A DNA stretch of 64,000 nt from Solimonas sp036405815 (GCA_036405815.1 DASWWX010000053.1:62001-126000), one strand, 5' to 3'; numbered from the stretch's first letter, positions 9,201 through 17,218 are shown. Translations and numbers: made by a program. Notes: generated from the letters alone by a model not told the origin.

Positions 9201-10117
9201 GGCTCGTGCAGGTCAGCGCAGTCGCCGGGAGGCTGACGGTGCTGTGCGAGCCGGCAGACCATTTTTCAAGAACCGCGCTCGCGAAATGGAACAAGGATTA
9301 CCCCTATGCCTATGGGCTAAGTCCGCCGGCCAACGCTTTTTACACCACGACGGAGACGCTCAAGCTCTCCAGCATCCCGCCCGGCCAGTTCGTCTACGTG
9401 CCTTCGACAGAAGCTCAGTCATTTCCTCCCAACTTGTTTCGTACGGGTGAGACCCTCGTTGGATACGAGCAACCGATCGCCACGGTGCCCTCCCTGTCCT
9501 GGCTCGAAGCGGCGAAGTCACGTCGCAACACCATCGGCACGGCCAGGAAGGCTTGGATTTCGAATGACGGCTATCAGGGTCATACGTTGGCCATGGTGAC
9601 CGCCCGCCTGAGTGACACATTTCTGGAGCACGCGATACAGCTCAATCAGTCTCATGCCATACCGTTGAACTTCGCCAATTCGGAGCTCGTTGTTATCACC
9701 GCGCACGGTTCACTGACATACGACAAAAATTACTTTCAGACGATCCACGACGAAGGCAGTCTGAGCGCGCTTTCCGAGGACTTGGCGTCGGCGTTACGCA
9801 ATGTCGGCGTGGTGATTCTTTTCGTTTGCAGCGGCGGTCGAGCCGATCGCGATCCTTACGGCATCACAACGGTGGGTCTCGCCAAGCAGATTCTTCACAA
9901 TGGCTGTTCTGCGGTTGTGGCGTCGCCGTGGCCGATTGATTCTCAGCTGACTGCTCACTGGCTTCCGGCCTTCATGGACTTATGGAGCAAGGGGAAGCCC
10001 CTGATCGAAGCGGTCTACGCCGGCAACAAAGCCGTTGCTAGGTCGTATAACAGCGATCCCGAGCACGCATTGGCCATGATGTTGTTTGGCGATCCGCTTT
10101 TGCGAACATTGCAGTAA
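6281..10117 (+). CDS. Giant CHAT-domain (caspase-like) protein
   Basis: A 1278-residue protein with a GTG start behind a strong site (GGGGAGGAG). The C-terminal 200 residues form a CHAT caspase-like protease domain: the catalytic His is His1142 in VVITAHGS and the nucleophile is Cys1183 in ILFVCSGGRAD, followed by the conserved VVASPWPID and a closing LFGDPLLRTL. The roughly 850 residues before it are mostly alpha-helical and TPR/solenoid-like. The N-terminal 250 residues look alpha/beta (VDVFCLGSG, then SLYVILDTGHLLP) and could be a second, degenerate caspase-like fold. In known systems CHAT proteases are triggered effectors that cleave host or partner proteins. No Cas, gasdermin or CBASS gene adjoins it, so this is either a stand-alone sensor-effector or part of an unrecognised system. 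Confidence 0.85.
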   Translation: MIAAQSPSDKDLEPTPSSAGADEVKVVEDLIVEMMREHPLGLGAVDVFCLGSGKPSRRAASFLYALTGYRTKLGHSPLREIVLLVSPSQTLLTENRQEITDVLTQWAGQVTYGGKEPPTPVKFRFEIAPDNRSDSVVAFVAGAAEDTVVIVSDASTYRALDVKSMDAPSGVTLPRMEDFWVPQIHHLALELDKVISGRSLYVILDTGHLLPIRQESQTLLQSLPTSAVFGLTEGAESEAAELERSARWAAAVEAGRLGELFKSIAASTSMTREDKEFARIQVLHMSGMFANALEALEQFLKLGVKRATDASIKMAKIAQDGGATLLATDLLRGSYRQESSKEMLSMALDIAEKLDSVDLASHVLARFSELYPGSDEVKKYAVRVALRSGHYADAFETVNGDPRFIELSAMAGFLLEKLGSSGMPDYLAIQQELQSKNPIWRRAASLSLVKDALRRNLPLHAFGLLENFPAEFGPHVKVDALERLISDKTLMQDTRYHDHIQLLVLQLASYLAQNMDAEIRTRCTRALSISVSGSLGMPVLIKTALDLAGKPIALQKKNLIDEKEDLSLEEVWQRKEMFVPIFHWAEQQGGLLIGRTKIPLELLPPDAAQMAPGIGKLLPRLVADCSSDDDFENSVMPWLFIASTFAGERSDHLDIELMRQTAGQLATIGRVQAARDLVEQAFGQRNRTDTGRRATWLCVADVYHRLKNPLDSLFALVVALSGTTRISLDQACYETDLLLRHCRDLRLFPQARRVLEGAERLLHHLGAFEANANRHEYLRLSIDMAEILARESGQRTGLVTLLPRILKNAQNVLGANDDPAPITMMLGQVMQAIEQIDYALKAEASAVLAQLKIQGRAGFSPLITAMTSDKLTGDSLFGLYKATQTARYATDVAFDATPLFVAARRLLSVPDLSAVEAAFAIEMSTDRAVATAGWESTAKPQPAIEKISDPADQAIALSRDGLDVVLHAFDTKNRLVQVSAVAGRLTVLCEPADHFSRTALAKWNKDYPYAYGLSPPANAFYTTTETLKLSSIPPGQFVYVPSTEAQSFPPNLFRTGETLVGYEQPIATVPSLSWLEAAKSRRNTIGTARKAWISNDGYQGHTLAMVTARLSDTFLEHAIQLNQSHAIPLNFANSELVVITAHGSLTYDKNYFQTIHDEGSLSALSEDLASALRNVGVVILFVCSGGRADRDPYGITTVGLAKQILHNGCSAVVASPWPIDSQLTAHWLPAFMDLWSKGKPLIEAVYAGNKAVARSYNSDPEHALAMMLFGDPLLRTLQ

Positions 10118-10223
10118 AAGCCTGTCACAAGACGCGATTGGGTGTGAGTTAAAGTCGGCCTCCGCTCGGGTTGATGACGGAACGCTTTTGGCACATGTGA
10201 GCCAGTCCGACGTCCCCCCACGT

Positions 10224-11122
10224 TCAGTAGCGGGCAGCTTTGGAATCCGAGGTTAATGTAACGGCCTTTGCGGCCAACTGCCTTGCATAGTTGGCGGGCG
10301 TTAGCCCGCCAAGTGCTTTCTTGGGTCGTTCTTCGTTGTACTCCTTGGCCCAGGTTCGGATAACCGCTCGTGCATGGTTGAGGCTGACGAACCAGTGTTC
10401 GTTGAGGCACTCGTCGCGCAGCCGCCCGTTGAAGGATTCGATATAGGCGTTCTGATTCGGCTTGCCCGGATCGATCAGTCGCAGCGCGATGCCGTGACGG
10501 TGTGCCCAGGTCAGCATCGCGCGGCCGGTAAACTCCTTGCCGTTATCGGTTCGGATGATCGATGGCCTGCCGCGGATCGCACAGATCTCATCCATCAGCC
10601 TGACCAGATGGTCGCCGCCGATGCTGTGTTCAGGGATGACGGCGACGGCTTCGTGCGTGGCGTCGTCGACAATGGCCAGGCACTTGAGCGCGCGGCCAGA
10701 GGCGATGCGATCGAAGACAAAATCCATCGACCAGACTTCGTTGGCTGCGCCAGGCCGGATCAGCGGTTGCCGATCTCCAGGCTGGATCTTCTTCCGTCGT
10801 CGACGACGAACTTGCAGCTTCTCCAGGCCGCACAGCCGCTCGACACGCTTGTGGTTGACCTGATGCCCCGCTTGGCGAAGCTTCAGGTAGATCATCTCTG
10901 CGCCGTAGCGACGGTGCCGCTGTGCCAGCGCCACGATCTCCTGGCGCAGATCATCATTGCCGTCGGGCCGAGCAACGTAGCGCAGCGCGGACGCGCTCAT
11001 GCCCACGACGCGCAGCGCATGCCGCTCGCTCATCCCTCGATCCTTCATCACCCGCACCACCTCGCGACGAGCCGGTGCGGTCACCACTTTTTTCGAAGGA
11101 CTTCCTTCGTCACCTCGTTTTC
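10224..11122 (-). CDS. IS3-family transposase OrfB (DDE integrase domain)
   Basis: The product domain begins around SKKVVTAPARREVVRV and contains an HTH_21-like segment (HRRYGAEMIYLKL) followed by an rve integrase core: WSMDFVFDRIASG (first Asp), IRTDNGKEFTG (second Asp) and NAYIESFNGRLRDECL (Glu), ending with the family signature EYNEERPKKALGGLTPANYA. It is expressed as a fusion with OrfA by -1 slippage on a run of six A followed by G (minus strand, near 11085-11095): OrfA reads CGA AAA AAG TGG TGA, whereas the shifted frame reads TCG AAA AAA GTG. The frame extends further upstream in phase with no protein-like content; that part overlaps orfA and is not used. Confidence 0.92.
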
Positions 11123-11350
11123 GAGCAGAGCTTCGGCCAGCAGCTTCTTCAGCTTCGCGTTCTCCGCCTCCAGCGCCTTGAGCCGCTTGGCGTCCGTCAC
11201 GTCCATGCCGCCGAACTTGCTGCGCCACAGGTAGTAGCTGGCATCCGAGAATCCGTGCCGCCGGCACAGGTCCTTCACCGGCACGCCCGAATCGGCTTCT
11301 TTCAGAAACCCGATGATCTGCTCTTCTGTAAATCGCTTCTTCACGTCCAA
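11081..11350 (-). CDS. IS3-family OrfA (helix-turn-helix, frameshift donor)
   Basis: An 89-residue protein beginning KKRFTEEQIIGFLKEADSG and continuing VKDLCRRHGFSDASYYLWR, the HTH of IS407-group OrfA. A leucine-zipper-like segment follows (AKRLKALEAENAKLKKLLAE). It ends RKKW at the slippery A6G, where ribosomes shift -1 into orfB to make the full transposase. In this family OrfA alone acts as a regulator of transposition. Its start lies 63 bp inside the right inverted repeat end. Confidence 0.92.
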   Translation of the reverse strand: MDVKKRFTEEQIIGFLKEADSGVPVKDLCRRHGFSDASYYLWRSKFGGMDVTDAKRLKALEAENAKLKKLLAEALLENEVTKEVLRKKW

Positions 11351-11608
11351 TCTCCTTCGTTAAGGGATTGGATTCCAAACCGCGACGCTACTCAACTACG
11401 GGGGGACGTCGGAGCAACGAGATACTTCGGCACGCAAGCTATAGGGCAAGACACGCCGACGCGAGCAGCAGCCAAAGCTGCCGCTCTAAAAGAGCCTGTA
11501 AATCGCACGTCGAACGCTTCGATCCCACTGAGCAGCCGCTAAGCTGCTGTGGCATCTTCAACTTCGATCCGCTATGTCGCGGCGCGCAGCCCCGACGCCA
11601 TCCAAGCC

Positions 11609-12097
11609 TCAGCGCGGCACAAACTGCTCGTCATCTGGGAGGAAGATAAACTTCCACTCAGAGTACGCTGTAGCGTCTGCAAAGAACTCGTTATCGGCTC
11701 GAAAGCCCCTGATCTTCAATGGTGCCTGCCCTGAAAGGCTGTAGACGCCCATAATTCCACCGTCTGCCGCCTGCAACACCCCCCAGTTAGACAACCCCGT
11801 AATGGGGTCTGGATAGCGTTTCCGCAGATAGCGCACCACCGTTAGATGCCGTCGATCCAGCAATAGATCATCTAAACTCGGAGGGTATTGCATAACCGTG
11901 CCGGGGCTATTTAGGTAGTACCGCTTTATAGCGACGCGATAAGCATTCCCGATATCCAGAAGTTGTTCCTCCCTCTCCCGACGCGCAGCTTGCGCCCAAA
12001 GCGTCCCGGTAGCAGCGAGCCCTACACCCAGCATCGTCACTGCCAGCAGCATGGCCAAGTACGTCAAGCCTTGCTGCCGCGCTCCAGATTTCACCAT
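11609..12097 (-). CDS. Minor pseudopilin lacking Glu5
   Basis: A 162-residue prepilin-like protein, the last gene of the T2SS-like operon. It has a short leader ending in QQG followed by a hydrophobic N-terminal helix (LTYLAMLLAVTMLGVG), then a GspG-like globular part (YPPSLDDLLLDRR, then YPDPITG and SNWGVL). Unlike the two pseudopilins before it, the position equivalent to Glu5 is Ala (mature LTYLA). By analogy with GspK, this suggests a tip subunit rather than a fibre subunit; that is an inference. It overlaps the preceding gene by 7 bp, so translation is coupled. Confidence 0.8.
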   Translation of the reverse strand: MVKSGARQQGLTYLAMLLAVTMLGVGLAATGTLWAQAARREREEQLLDIGNAYRVAIKRYYLNSPGTVMQYPPSLDDLLLDRRHLTVVRYLRKRYPDPITGLSNWGVLQAADGGIMGVYSLSGQAPLKIRGFRADNEFFADATAYSEWKFIFLPDDEQFVPR

Positions 12098-12468
12098 TGG
12101 CTATGGGGGGTGCCGTCTCTGGCTTTGTCACGGCTGCTGCTATGGAGGTCGAATACTCCTTCCCCCCTCTCGGGCGGCACGATGATCCAAGCATCATCGC
12201 GGTCAACGACTGGATCGTAGGGCAACTTGCGGAGGTACTTGCTGGAAACCAAATCTTGCAAGCTGTATGGATAGCGTCCTCTGTCCTCGTAGAACTGCTC
12301 TAAAGCATCTCGCGTCGTTGCGAGCGTCTCCTTCAGTGCAGCTTCTTTACCTCGCTGGACACTGCCCGAATAGCGGGGCGCAGCAATCATGAGTAACAAT
12401 GCGATGATTGCCATAACGACGAGCAACTCCACGAGGGTAAATCCCTTGAGACTCTCCGGCACGCTCAT
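12091..12468 (-). CDS. Pseudopilin, GspG/GspH-like
   Basis: A 125-residue type IV pilin-like protein with a textbook class III leader: SLKG/FTLVELLVVMAIIALLL, with cleavage after Gly by a prepilin peptidase and Glu at position 5. The soluble part (LEQFYEDRGRYPYSLQDLV, then LPYDPVVDRDDAW) matches the N-terminal half of GspG-type domains and ends GTPHSQW, similar to the tail of the adjacent pseudopilin (GVPYSEW), which points to tandem duplication. It overlaps the next gene and abuts the previous one (stop at 12469). Confidence 0.88.
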   Translation of the reverse strand: MSVPESLKGFTLVELLVVMAIIALLLMIAAPRYSGSVQRGKEAALKETLATTRDALEQFYEDRGRYPYSLQDLVSSKYLRKLPYDPVVDRDDAWIIVPPERGEGVFDLHSSSRDKARDGTPHSQW

Positions 12469-12948
12469 CTACCACTCACTGTAAGGGACGCCGTTGAGAC
12501 CGGTTTGCTTGGACAGTGAGTACACATCGAAAACATCCTTTCCGGGCTTGGGGTTCTCTGGAGGGGATTCGTAACTGCGAAGCCCCCAAGTCTGCTCTGC
12601 CAACAATTCTCTATCAGCAAACGGATCGCGCGGAATCCGGCGCAAGAACATTATCCGGCCGCCTGAAGGATTCCGGGCATCAACGACGCCTTCCACCAGG
12701 ACCCTAAGCTGCTTAGGATACCCAGAGGAACCAACTACGCGCTCAATGCGCTCCTCATCCACAGCAGTACGATAAGCATCGAGAGCGTTTCTTATCTCAC
12801 GTAGTCCGCGGCGCAACTCCTGCTCCTTGCTGCGCCGGGCCGCGACTTCCGCCATCGGAAAAGCCACTGTCGCAAGAATGGAGATGATCACCACCGTCAC
12901 CATCATCTCGATGAGCGTGAATCCGGGGCTCGCAAAGTTGTCCCTCAC
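12469..12948 (-). CDS. Pseudopilin, GspG-like
   Basis: A 159-residue prepilin with leader SPG/FTLIEMMVTVVIISILA, Glu5 present, then a long amphipathic helix (RRSKEQELRRGLREIRNALD) and a soluble domain with DPFADRELL, DVYSLSKQTGLNG and a final PYSEW. The SxxxGLNG-Y element resembles the calcium-binding end of GspG. Its start overlaps the secretin stop by 4 bp (ATGA). It probably contributes to a pseudopilus that pushes substrate through the secretin. No prepilin peptidase gene occurs in the window, so processing must rely on the host enzyme. Confidence 0.88.
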   Translation of the reverse strand: MRDNFASPGFTLIEMMVTVVIISILATVAFPMAEVAARRSKEQELRRGLREIRNALDAYRTAVDEERIERVVGSSGYPKQLRVLVEGVVDARNPSGGRIMFLRRIPRDPFADRELLAEQTWGLRSYESPPENPKPGKDVFDVYSLSKQTGLNGVPYSEW

Positions 12949-14867
12949 TGTGTCTTAGCACTGCTAATGAGCGGGGCTTCTACATCATCACCCCTCTCTT
13001 GGTCATCGACCACCATTACCGGGACAGCAGCTTGGATGGCGCTTCCATCGCTACTAACTGACCCACCTACATCAACCAAAGCCGACTTCGGGACCGACAA
13101 GGGGAGGGTCGAAAGGCGGCTACCGGTACCGGACCAAAAGCTGCTGTCCATCGCATCGGGCCGCTCAATATTTCGAAGCACCCGCGGGGTAATGGACAGG
13201 ATGATTTCAGTCTTACTACGGTTGTCCTGCCGACTGCCGAACAAACGGCTCAAGATTGGAAGATCTCCGACACCCGGAATTCGACGCGCCGACGCCCTAT
13301 CTTCGTCATTAATTAAGCCCGCGAGAATCTGTGTCTCGCCATCCTTCAGGCGTAAAACAGTTTCAGCGGAGCGGGTGCCGATCTGATATGTCAGCGCGCC
13401 AGAGGTGCTCCGTATCTCACGCACGATTGAGCCCACCTCCAAGCCCACTTTGATTGCCACCTCATCCGAGAGATAGACGCTGGGTTCTACATTGAGCTTC
13501 AGCCCTACATCAAGGTATTGAACGTTTTCCGATACGAAACCTGTGGAGGTGCTGGTGGTGGTCAGTACTGGCACTCGGTCACCAATTAGAATTTTGGCTT
13601 GCTCGCGGTTGCGAGCGCGTATTCTCGGGTTGGCCAGCAGATTGGAGTCACTTAATTCTCGGCGCAGATTGATGACTGCAGAACCCGAATTAACACGGAG
13701 ACGTTGTGAGTTCAATGTGCGCAGATCAGACCAAGTCGTGCCGGCCCCGCCCACGGTATTAAGAGGTGTTACCGTTACTTGGTCGGGCCAATCAATACCG
13801 AGTTCTGTCAAACGCGAGCGCTGCACTTCCATCACGGCAACTTCCAGCATCACCTCAGGCTCCTGAACGTCCTGCATGGCAATCAACTTTTCTGCCAAGC
13901 GAATAGCCTCGGGAGTGTCCCGCATTACCAGCAAATTCAACCTCTGGTCGACATGAACGCTTTCTACCTTTAGCAACCCCCTCAGCAGCGCTTCCGCCTG
14001 CTTAGCCTCGGTGTTTCCCAGATAGAATCCGCGAACCATCAAGTCTTCGTACTGGCGAATCTTCTCGGCGGTATTGGGATAAACCAACAATGTTTCTGAG
14101 TTCAGCACTTTCTTTCGCAATTGCGCGACTTGAAGCAGCAGATCGACAGCTGCCTCCGGGGAAACCTGCTTCAGCGTGATACTCGTGCGAAGATCTGACT
14201 GAATATCGCGATCGAACACGAAACCGAGACCACTCATGCGAGACAATGCATCGAAGATGCTGCGCACACTGGCATCGTAGTACTCGAGGCTGACCGGCTC
14301 GGGGGCGGGCGCTCTCAGGACAGGATGCTGAAACTGATCCCGCATTCGGCCATCCGCAATCTGCTGTAAAACTTTCCTAAGTCGCGGGTGCCGAGGATGC
14401 TCGGCCTGTATCTGTGCCACATGATTCAGCGCGGCGTCGAAATCTTTGGCCTCAACAGCAGCCTCGGCTTGCCCCAGGCTTGGGGCATACCGTCGCTCGC
14501 GGCCCACTAGCTGCAGTCCTTCGGCCGCACGGGAATTGCCTGGCTCTATTGCCTGGGCGCGCTGATAGCTTGACTCTGCTTCATCCCAGCGGCCGGACTC
14601 CAGATGCGACTGTGCGTTCCGAAGCAAAGCCTGCGTCACCTGTTCTCTATGGACGGTCCAATCCATTCGGTAACGCGCAATGGAAGGCTCTTGCCTGGAC
14701 GCTTGAGCAAGCTTCTCGAGACCGGCTTCGCCTTGACCGCGCGCCATAAGCTCAAGCCCCTGTCGATGCAAGCCTCTAGCCGCAGAACAAGCGACCATCA
14801 GTAACGCAAGAGAACAGACCAGGGACGTGATAACTAGCCTGCAAGTTGGGACTAAAGCCAACATCAT
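12945..14867 (-). CDS. Secretin (GspD/PilQ/MshL-like) with N-terminal TPR region
   Basis: A 640-residue outer-membrane secretin. The N-terminus is a lipoprotein signal (hydrophobic LVCSLALLMV, then lipobox VAC). Residues 30-180 are TPR-like helices (ESGRWDEAESSYQRAQAIEPG). Residues 190-280 resemble a secretin N0/STN domain (SVRSIFDALSRMSGLGFVFD), followed by an N1-like domain (TEAKQAEALLRGLLK) and the secretin barrel from about residue 340, with the diagnostic GDRVPVLT, LAGLINDEDR and GVGDLPILSRLFGSR. The TPR-plus-secretin layout is known from MSHA-like and related machines. Both ends overlap neighbouring genes by 4 bp. It would form the outer-membrane gate for the products of this cluster. 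Confidence 0.92.
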   Translation of the reverse strand: MMLALVPTCRLVITSLVCSLALLMVACSAARGLHRQGLELMARGQGEAGLEKLAQASRQEPSIARYRMDWTVHREQVTQALLRNAQSHLESGRWDEAESSYQRAQAIEPGNSRAAEGLQLVGRERRYAPSLGQAEAAVEAKDFDAALNHVAQIQAEHPRHPRLRKVLQQIADGRMRDQFQHPVLRAPAPEPVSLEYYDASVRSIFDALSRMSGLGFVFDRDIQSDLRTSITLKQVSPEAAVDLLLQVAQLRKKVLNSETLLVYPNTAEKIRQYEDLMVRGFYLGNTEAKQAEALLRGLLKVESVHVDQRLNLLVMRDTPEAIRLAEKLIAMQDVQEPEVMLEVAVMEVQRSRLTELGIDWPDQVTVTPLNTVGGAGTTWSDLRTLNSQRLRVNSGSAVINLRRELSDSNLLANPRIRARNREQAKILIGDRVPVLTTTSTSTGFVSENVQYLDVGLKLNVEPSVYLSDEVAIKVGLEVGSIVREIRSTSGALTYQIGTRSAETVLRLKDGETQILAGLINDEDRASARRIPGVGDLPILSRLFGSRQDNRSKTEIILSITPRVLRNIERPDAMDSSFWSGTGSRLSTLPLSVPKSALVDVGGSVSSDGSAIQAAVPVMVVDDQERGDDVEAPLISSAKTQ

Positions 14868-15409
14868 TGTTCGATCACGGTAGATAAGGCCTGACGCCGG
14901 TCAAGTGGCAGATAAGTCAACACGAACTGATCCTCCTCGAAACCTTCAACCCGGTACAAGCCATCAATAGTCTCTCCATCCCCAACCAGTAACACCTCTC
15001 CCGCTCGCTCTAGCTGGACGAGCCAGCGTCGCCCACTTTCCAACGTGCCAACGAATCGGAAAGGCAATGCAGGGGGCTCCGGCTCCGACATCTCCTGGAT
15101 ATCCGGAACTACCGGCTCGACATAGATGGAGATGGGCTCAACTGGAGCAGAGAAAGGGTTGCCGATCAGAGGGGCGCCCAGGCTTCGAGTCCCCAGCACA
15201 TAGAGTGTGCCACCTATGGCGCCTTGGGGCTCTTGCGACACTTCGGGGGCGTAAGTGACTTGAGGCATGCGCTCAACGACAACGAGTTCCTTTTCCCTCA
15301 CTCCGAACGCAGCCCATCCGCTAACTGCAAGCAAAGGGGCCCAAAGCGTCCATAGCCGACGCTGCTCGGTCCCTGTTGCCCCGGTGAAAAAACACCGTAT
15401 CGCTCTCAA
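14864..15409 (-). CDS. PilP/GspC-like inner-membrane to secretin connector
   Basis: A 181-residue protein with one N-terminal membrane segment (LWTLWAPLLAVSGWAAFG), a proline-rich linker (residues 50-115) and a small C-terminal beta domain, FRFVGTLESGRRWLVQLERA and then VLLVGDGETIDGLYRVEGF. That pattern (a V-G-x-L strand, then L-V-x-x-G-E/D, then YRVEGF) is typical of PilP/GspC homology-region domains that contact the secretin N0 domain. It overlaps the secretin start by 4 bp, consistent with that partnership. Confidence 0.75.
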   Translation of the reverse strand: MRAIRCFFTGATGTEQRRLWTLWAPLLAVSGWAAFGVREKELVVVERMPQVTYAPEVSQEPQGAIGGTLYVLGTRSLGAPLIGNPFSAPVEPISIYVEPVVPDIQEMSEPEPPALPFRFVGTLESGRRWLVQLERAGEVLLVGDGETIDGLYRVEGFEEDQFVLTYLPLDRRQALSTVIEQ

Positions 15410-15460
15410 AAATTTAATTTGGCCTCCTTGCCAGCTATTCAGCGTCTGATTCTGTTGCCG

Positions 15461-15982
15461 CTACTCACGAAAATAGAGGCGCAATCGAGACTGCGCTTCG
15501 ACACTCTGATCAACAGCCGTGGTACGAGCAAGAGTCAACTCCATAAGAGCTAGTTGCGGAACATCGCTTAGGGCGCTTAACAAGAACGATCGGATATCGG
15601 GATAGGATCCACGAATAAAGAAATCGATATCATGAGCTACCAACGGCGACTCAACGATCTTCACGACACGATATTCGCTACGGCCAGGAGCCAATCCATG
15701 GCCCTGCGCTAGGCGATCGAGAGTTGTTAGAACCTCTAGCAACTGGACGTTGGACGGAAACTCGCTGAAGAATGGAAGCTCGGCTTCACCCTGCTGCTTG
15801 GCCCCCGACTTTTCAGAGCTTTTTTCGATACGCTCTAGCGATGCCGTCAGTATCGAGTATCGAGACAAGTCGGGAAAGAGAACAAGCTGCGCAATCATCG
15901 TTGTCAATGCGAATCCCGCGATGCTAATGAGCAACGGATTCCGCAGATTGAATAATGATGCGCTCAAAGAAGATCCTGCCAT
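15461..15982 (-). CDS. PilO/GspM-like assembly protein
   Basis: A 173-residue protein with one N-terminal transmembrane helix (LLISIAGFALTTMIAQLVLF), a coiled-coil stretch (ILTASLERIEKSSEKSG) and a ferredoxin-like C-terminal domain. VQLLEVLTTLDRLAQGHGLAPGR followed by IDFFIRGSYPDIRSFLLSALSDVP is the PilO/GspM pattern. It is the first gene after the RHS insertion and would normally follow pilN directly. It is predicted to form a periplasmic platform with the PilN-like protein encoded 8 kb upstream. Confidence 0.78.
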   Translation of the reverse strand: MAGSSLSASLFNLRNPLLISIAGFALTTMIAQLVLFPDLSRYSILTASLERIEKSSEKSGAKQQGEAELPFFSEFPSNVQLLEVLTTLDRLAQGHGLAPGRSEYRVVKIVESPLVAHDIDFFIRGSYPDIRSFLLSALSDVPQLALMELTLARTTAVDQSVEAQSRLRLYFRE

Positions 15983-16289
15983 CTTGCGCCCTATGTCGTC
16001 CGAGGGTGTTCAGCATATTTGCAACTCAGAGCCGCTCTTCCTCAAAGAGTGGATGAACTCATTACCGAGCCATTTTCCAAAACGACTTAAAACGAGAAGT
16101 TCCTTGGCCGCAAAAGCAGCAGTTGACTCTCATGGGAAGTATTTCGATCCATAGCACCCGGCATTGAGCTTCACAATTCTCGCCAACCAATTCCCAAGTA
16201 ATGAGCCCCTCGCCTTACGTCTTCAAGCCGCAGCCAAGCTTCGCTGCACCAGGCTCTTTCTCAACTCATTCATACGTCCAACCCCTCCT
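15983..16289. other. 307-bp gap upstream of the pilO-like gene
   Basis: No frame on either strand has a recognisable protein or a good ribosome binding site. The gap separates the RHS/immunity genes from the downstream half of the secretion operon and could hold a second promoter for that half. No clear -35/-10 pair stands out. Confidence 0.4.
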
Positions 16290-16583
16290 TCAGCAATAGA
16301 ACTCGATTTTCTGGGCGATATCTTCGCGCTCAGCTACATTCACAGGATCGAGGCGCTCATCTGTTTCTGCATCATGCCAATGTTTCGCCGATTGAATGTA
16401 GATCAGACGATCAACAGAATGAATACTCGCGTCGGCGAATCCGATATCGACATATCTCTGACCCTCTAGGTATCTAAGAGCGCACTTGTGCAGAAATAGA
16501 AGCCGACTGCCGCCTGAAAAAAACTCATGGCTTCTAAATTTGGAAAGCCAGTTCACCATGACATGAACGAGTTCACGGAACAT
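16290..16583 (-). CDS. Small hypothetical protein, candidate immunity protein
   Basis: A 97-residue protein without signal peptide. The end of the sequence (DRLIYIQSAKHWHDAETDER, then LDPVNVAEREDIAQKIEFYC) has the look of small cytosolic immunity proteins found beside polymorphic toxins: a beta strand, a Trp-containing turn, then a C-terminal helix built on an E-R-E-D-I-x-x-K-I pattern. I cannot assign a named family. It lies 326 bp downstream of the membrane protein that directly follows the RHS gene, the usual place for a second or orphan immunity gene left by replacement of a toxin tip. No strong ribosome binding site is visible. Confidence 0.5.
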   Translation of the reverse strand: MFRELVHVMVNWLSKFRSHEFFSGGSRLLFLHKCALRYLEGQRYVDIGFADASIHSVDRLIYIQSAKHWHDAETDERLDPVNVAEREDIAQKIEFYC

Positions 16584-16909
16584 AGTTAATGGGAATCTGG
16601 CGTTGCATCAGGATCGGCTTCTCGATGTGAGTTCATGTCGGCCCCTGCGCTCGAATCAAAGCGGTGGCCGAACGCGCGAATGCAGTCGAGGAACTGTTCT
16701 GGCAAAGCTCGGTCACCTTTGCATTAGTCTGAATGTTTCAGTTCAGGATAGCTCGAGGCTATCTTTTCAATTAGTCGCTCTTCTAACGCCAAGCTTTACT
16801 CGCGCACAGCCTACGCAACAGGCGACTGCGTCAGCCGGAATTCCGACGGAGACCTCTTATGGCGCCCTAGGAAAGCTGCGCCCCCCCCCAACGGATGATG
16901 CAAAAACTA
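16584..16909. other. 326-bp gap between the two candidate immunity genes
   Basis: I see no supportable gene. A plus-strand frame (16603-16956) runs across it but has no domain and opposes the operon. A run of C near 16883 is the only low-complexity feature. The gap is consistent with a former toxin-tip/immunity cassette that has decayed. Confidence 0.35.
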
Positions 16910-17218
16910 TCAAGGGAACAGCGCCAAGGCAGCACGCGCGACAACATATGCAATGACCAAGTAAAAGAGCAATGCGTACAAACCCCTGCCCGAGCGATTT
17001 TCGTCTGAATGAGGGACCCAGTCAGCAGCAATAAGAAGCATAGGCTTCTCTAAATGATATCTATGAAGCTGAAACCAGGAGCCGATCAGAGCAATGTTTT
17101 GCCCGACAAGATCGCTGATGGAAGAGTCACCAAAGGCAAATGCACAGGCCGCCAGTGACGATGCGGAAATGCAGATGATCGCCACTAAGCGTGCTCCAAG
17201 GCTTCCTGGAGTTGGCAT
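16910..17218 (-). CDS. Small membrane protein, candidate RHS immunity protein
   Basis: Starting at the ATG 7 bp after the RHS stop (site AGGGTCAAG), this gives a 102-residue protein. It has hydrophobic segments at its N-terminus (LVAIICISASSLAACAFAF) and C-terminus (LYALLFYLVIAYVVARAALA), plus a possible middle segment around IALIGSWF. A longer frame starting inside the RHS gene is possible but has no start signal. Position and size fit an immunity protein for the C-terminal domain of the RHS protein; a membrane location would suit a toxin acting at the membrane or in the periplasm. Function is inferred from context only. Confidence 0.6.
   Translation of the reverse strand: MPTPGSLGARLVAIICISASSLAACAFAFGDSSISDLVGQNIALIGSWFQLHRYHLEKPMLLIAADWVPHSDENRSGRGLYALLFYLVIAYVVARAALALFP

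Larger units (their letters stand above)
10206..11413 (-). mobile_element. Complete IS3-family (IS407-group-like) insertion sequence
   Basis: The element is bounded by imperfect inverted repeats: TCCGACGTCCCCCC begins the left end at 10206, and the right end (to 11413) reads the same on the other strand. Both ends then share GTAGCG and TTTGGAATCC. Within it, orfA and orfB overlap and are joined by a -1 frameshift. No clear 3-4 bp target duplication flanks it (CCAG on the left, GCAA on the right), so the insertion may be old or followed by rearrangement. It lies just beyond the last pseudopilin gene and may have removed genes from the end of that operon. Confidence 0.85.

Noticed and set aside
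10202..11417. Target-site duplication of the IS407-like element
   Set aside because: Flanking bases CCAG and GCAA do not match; shifting the boundaries by a few bases does not give a convincing direct repeat.
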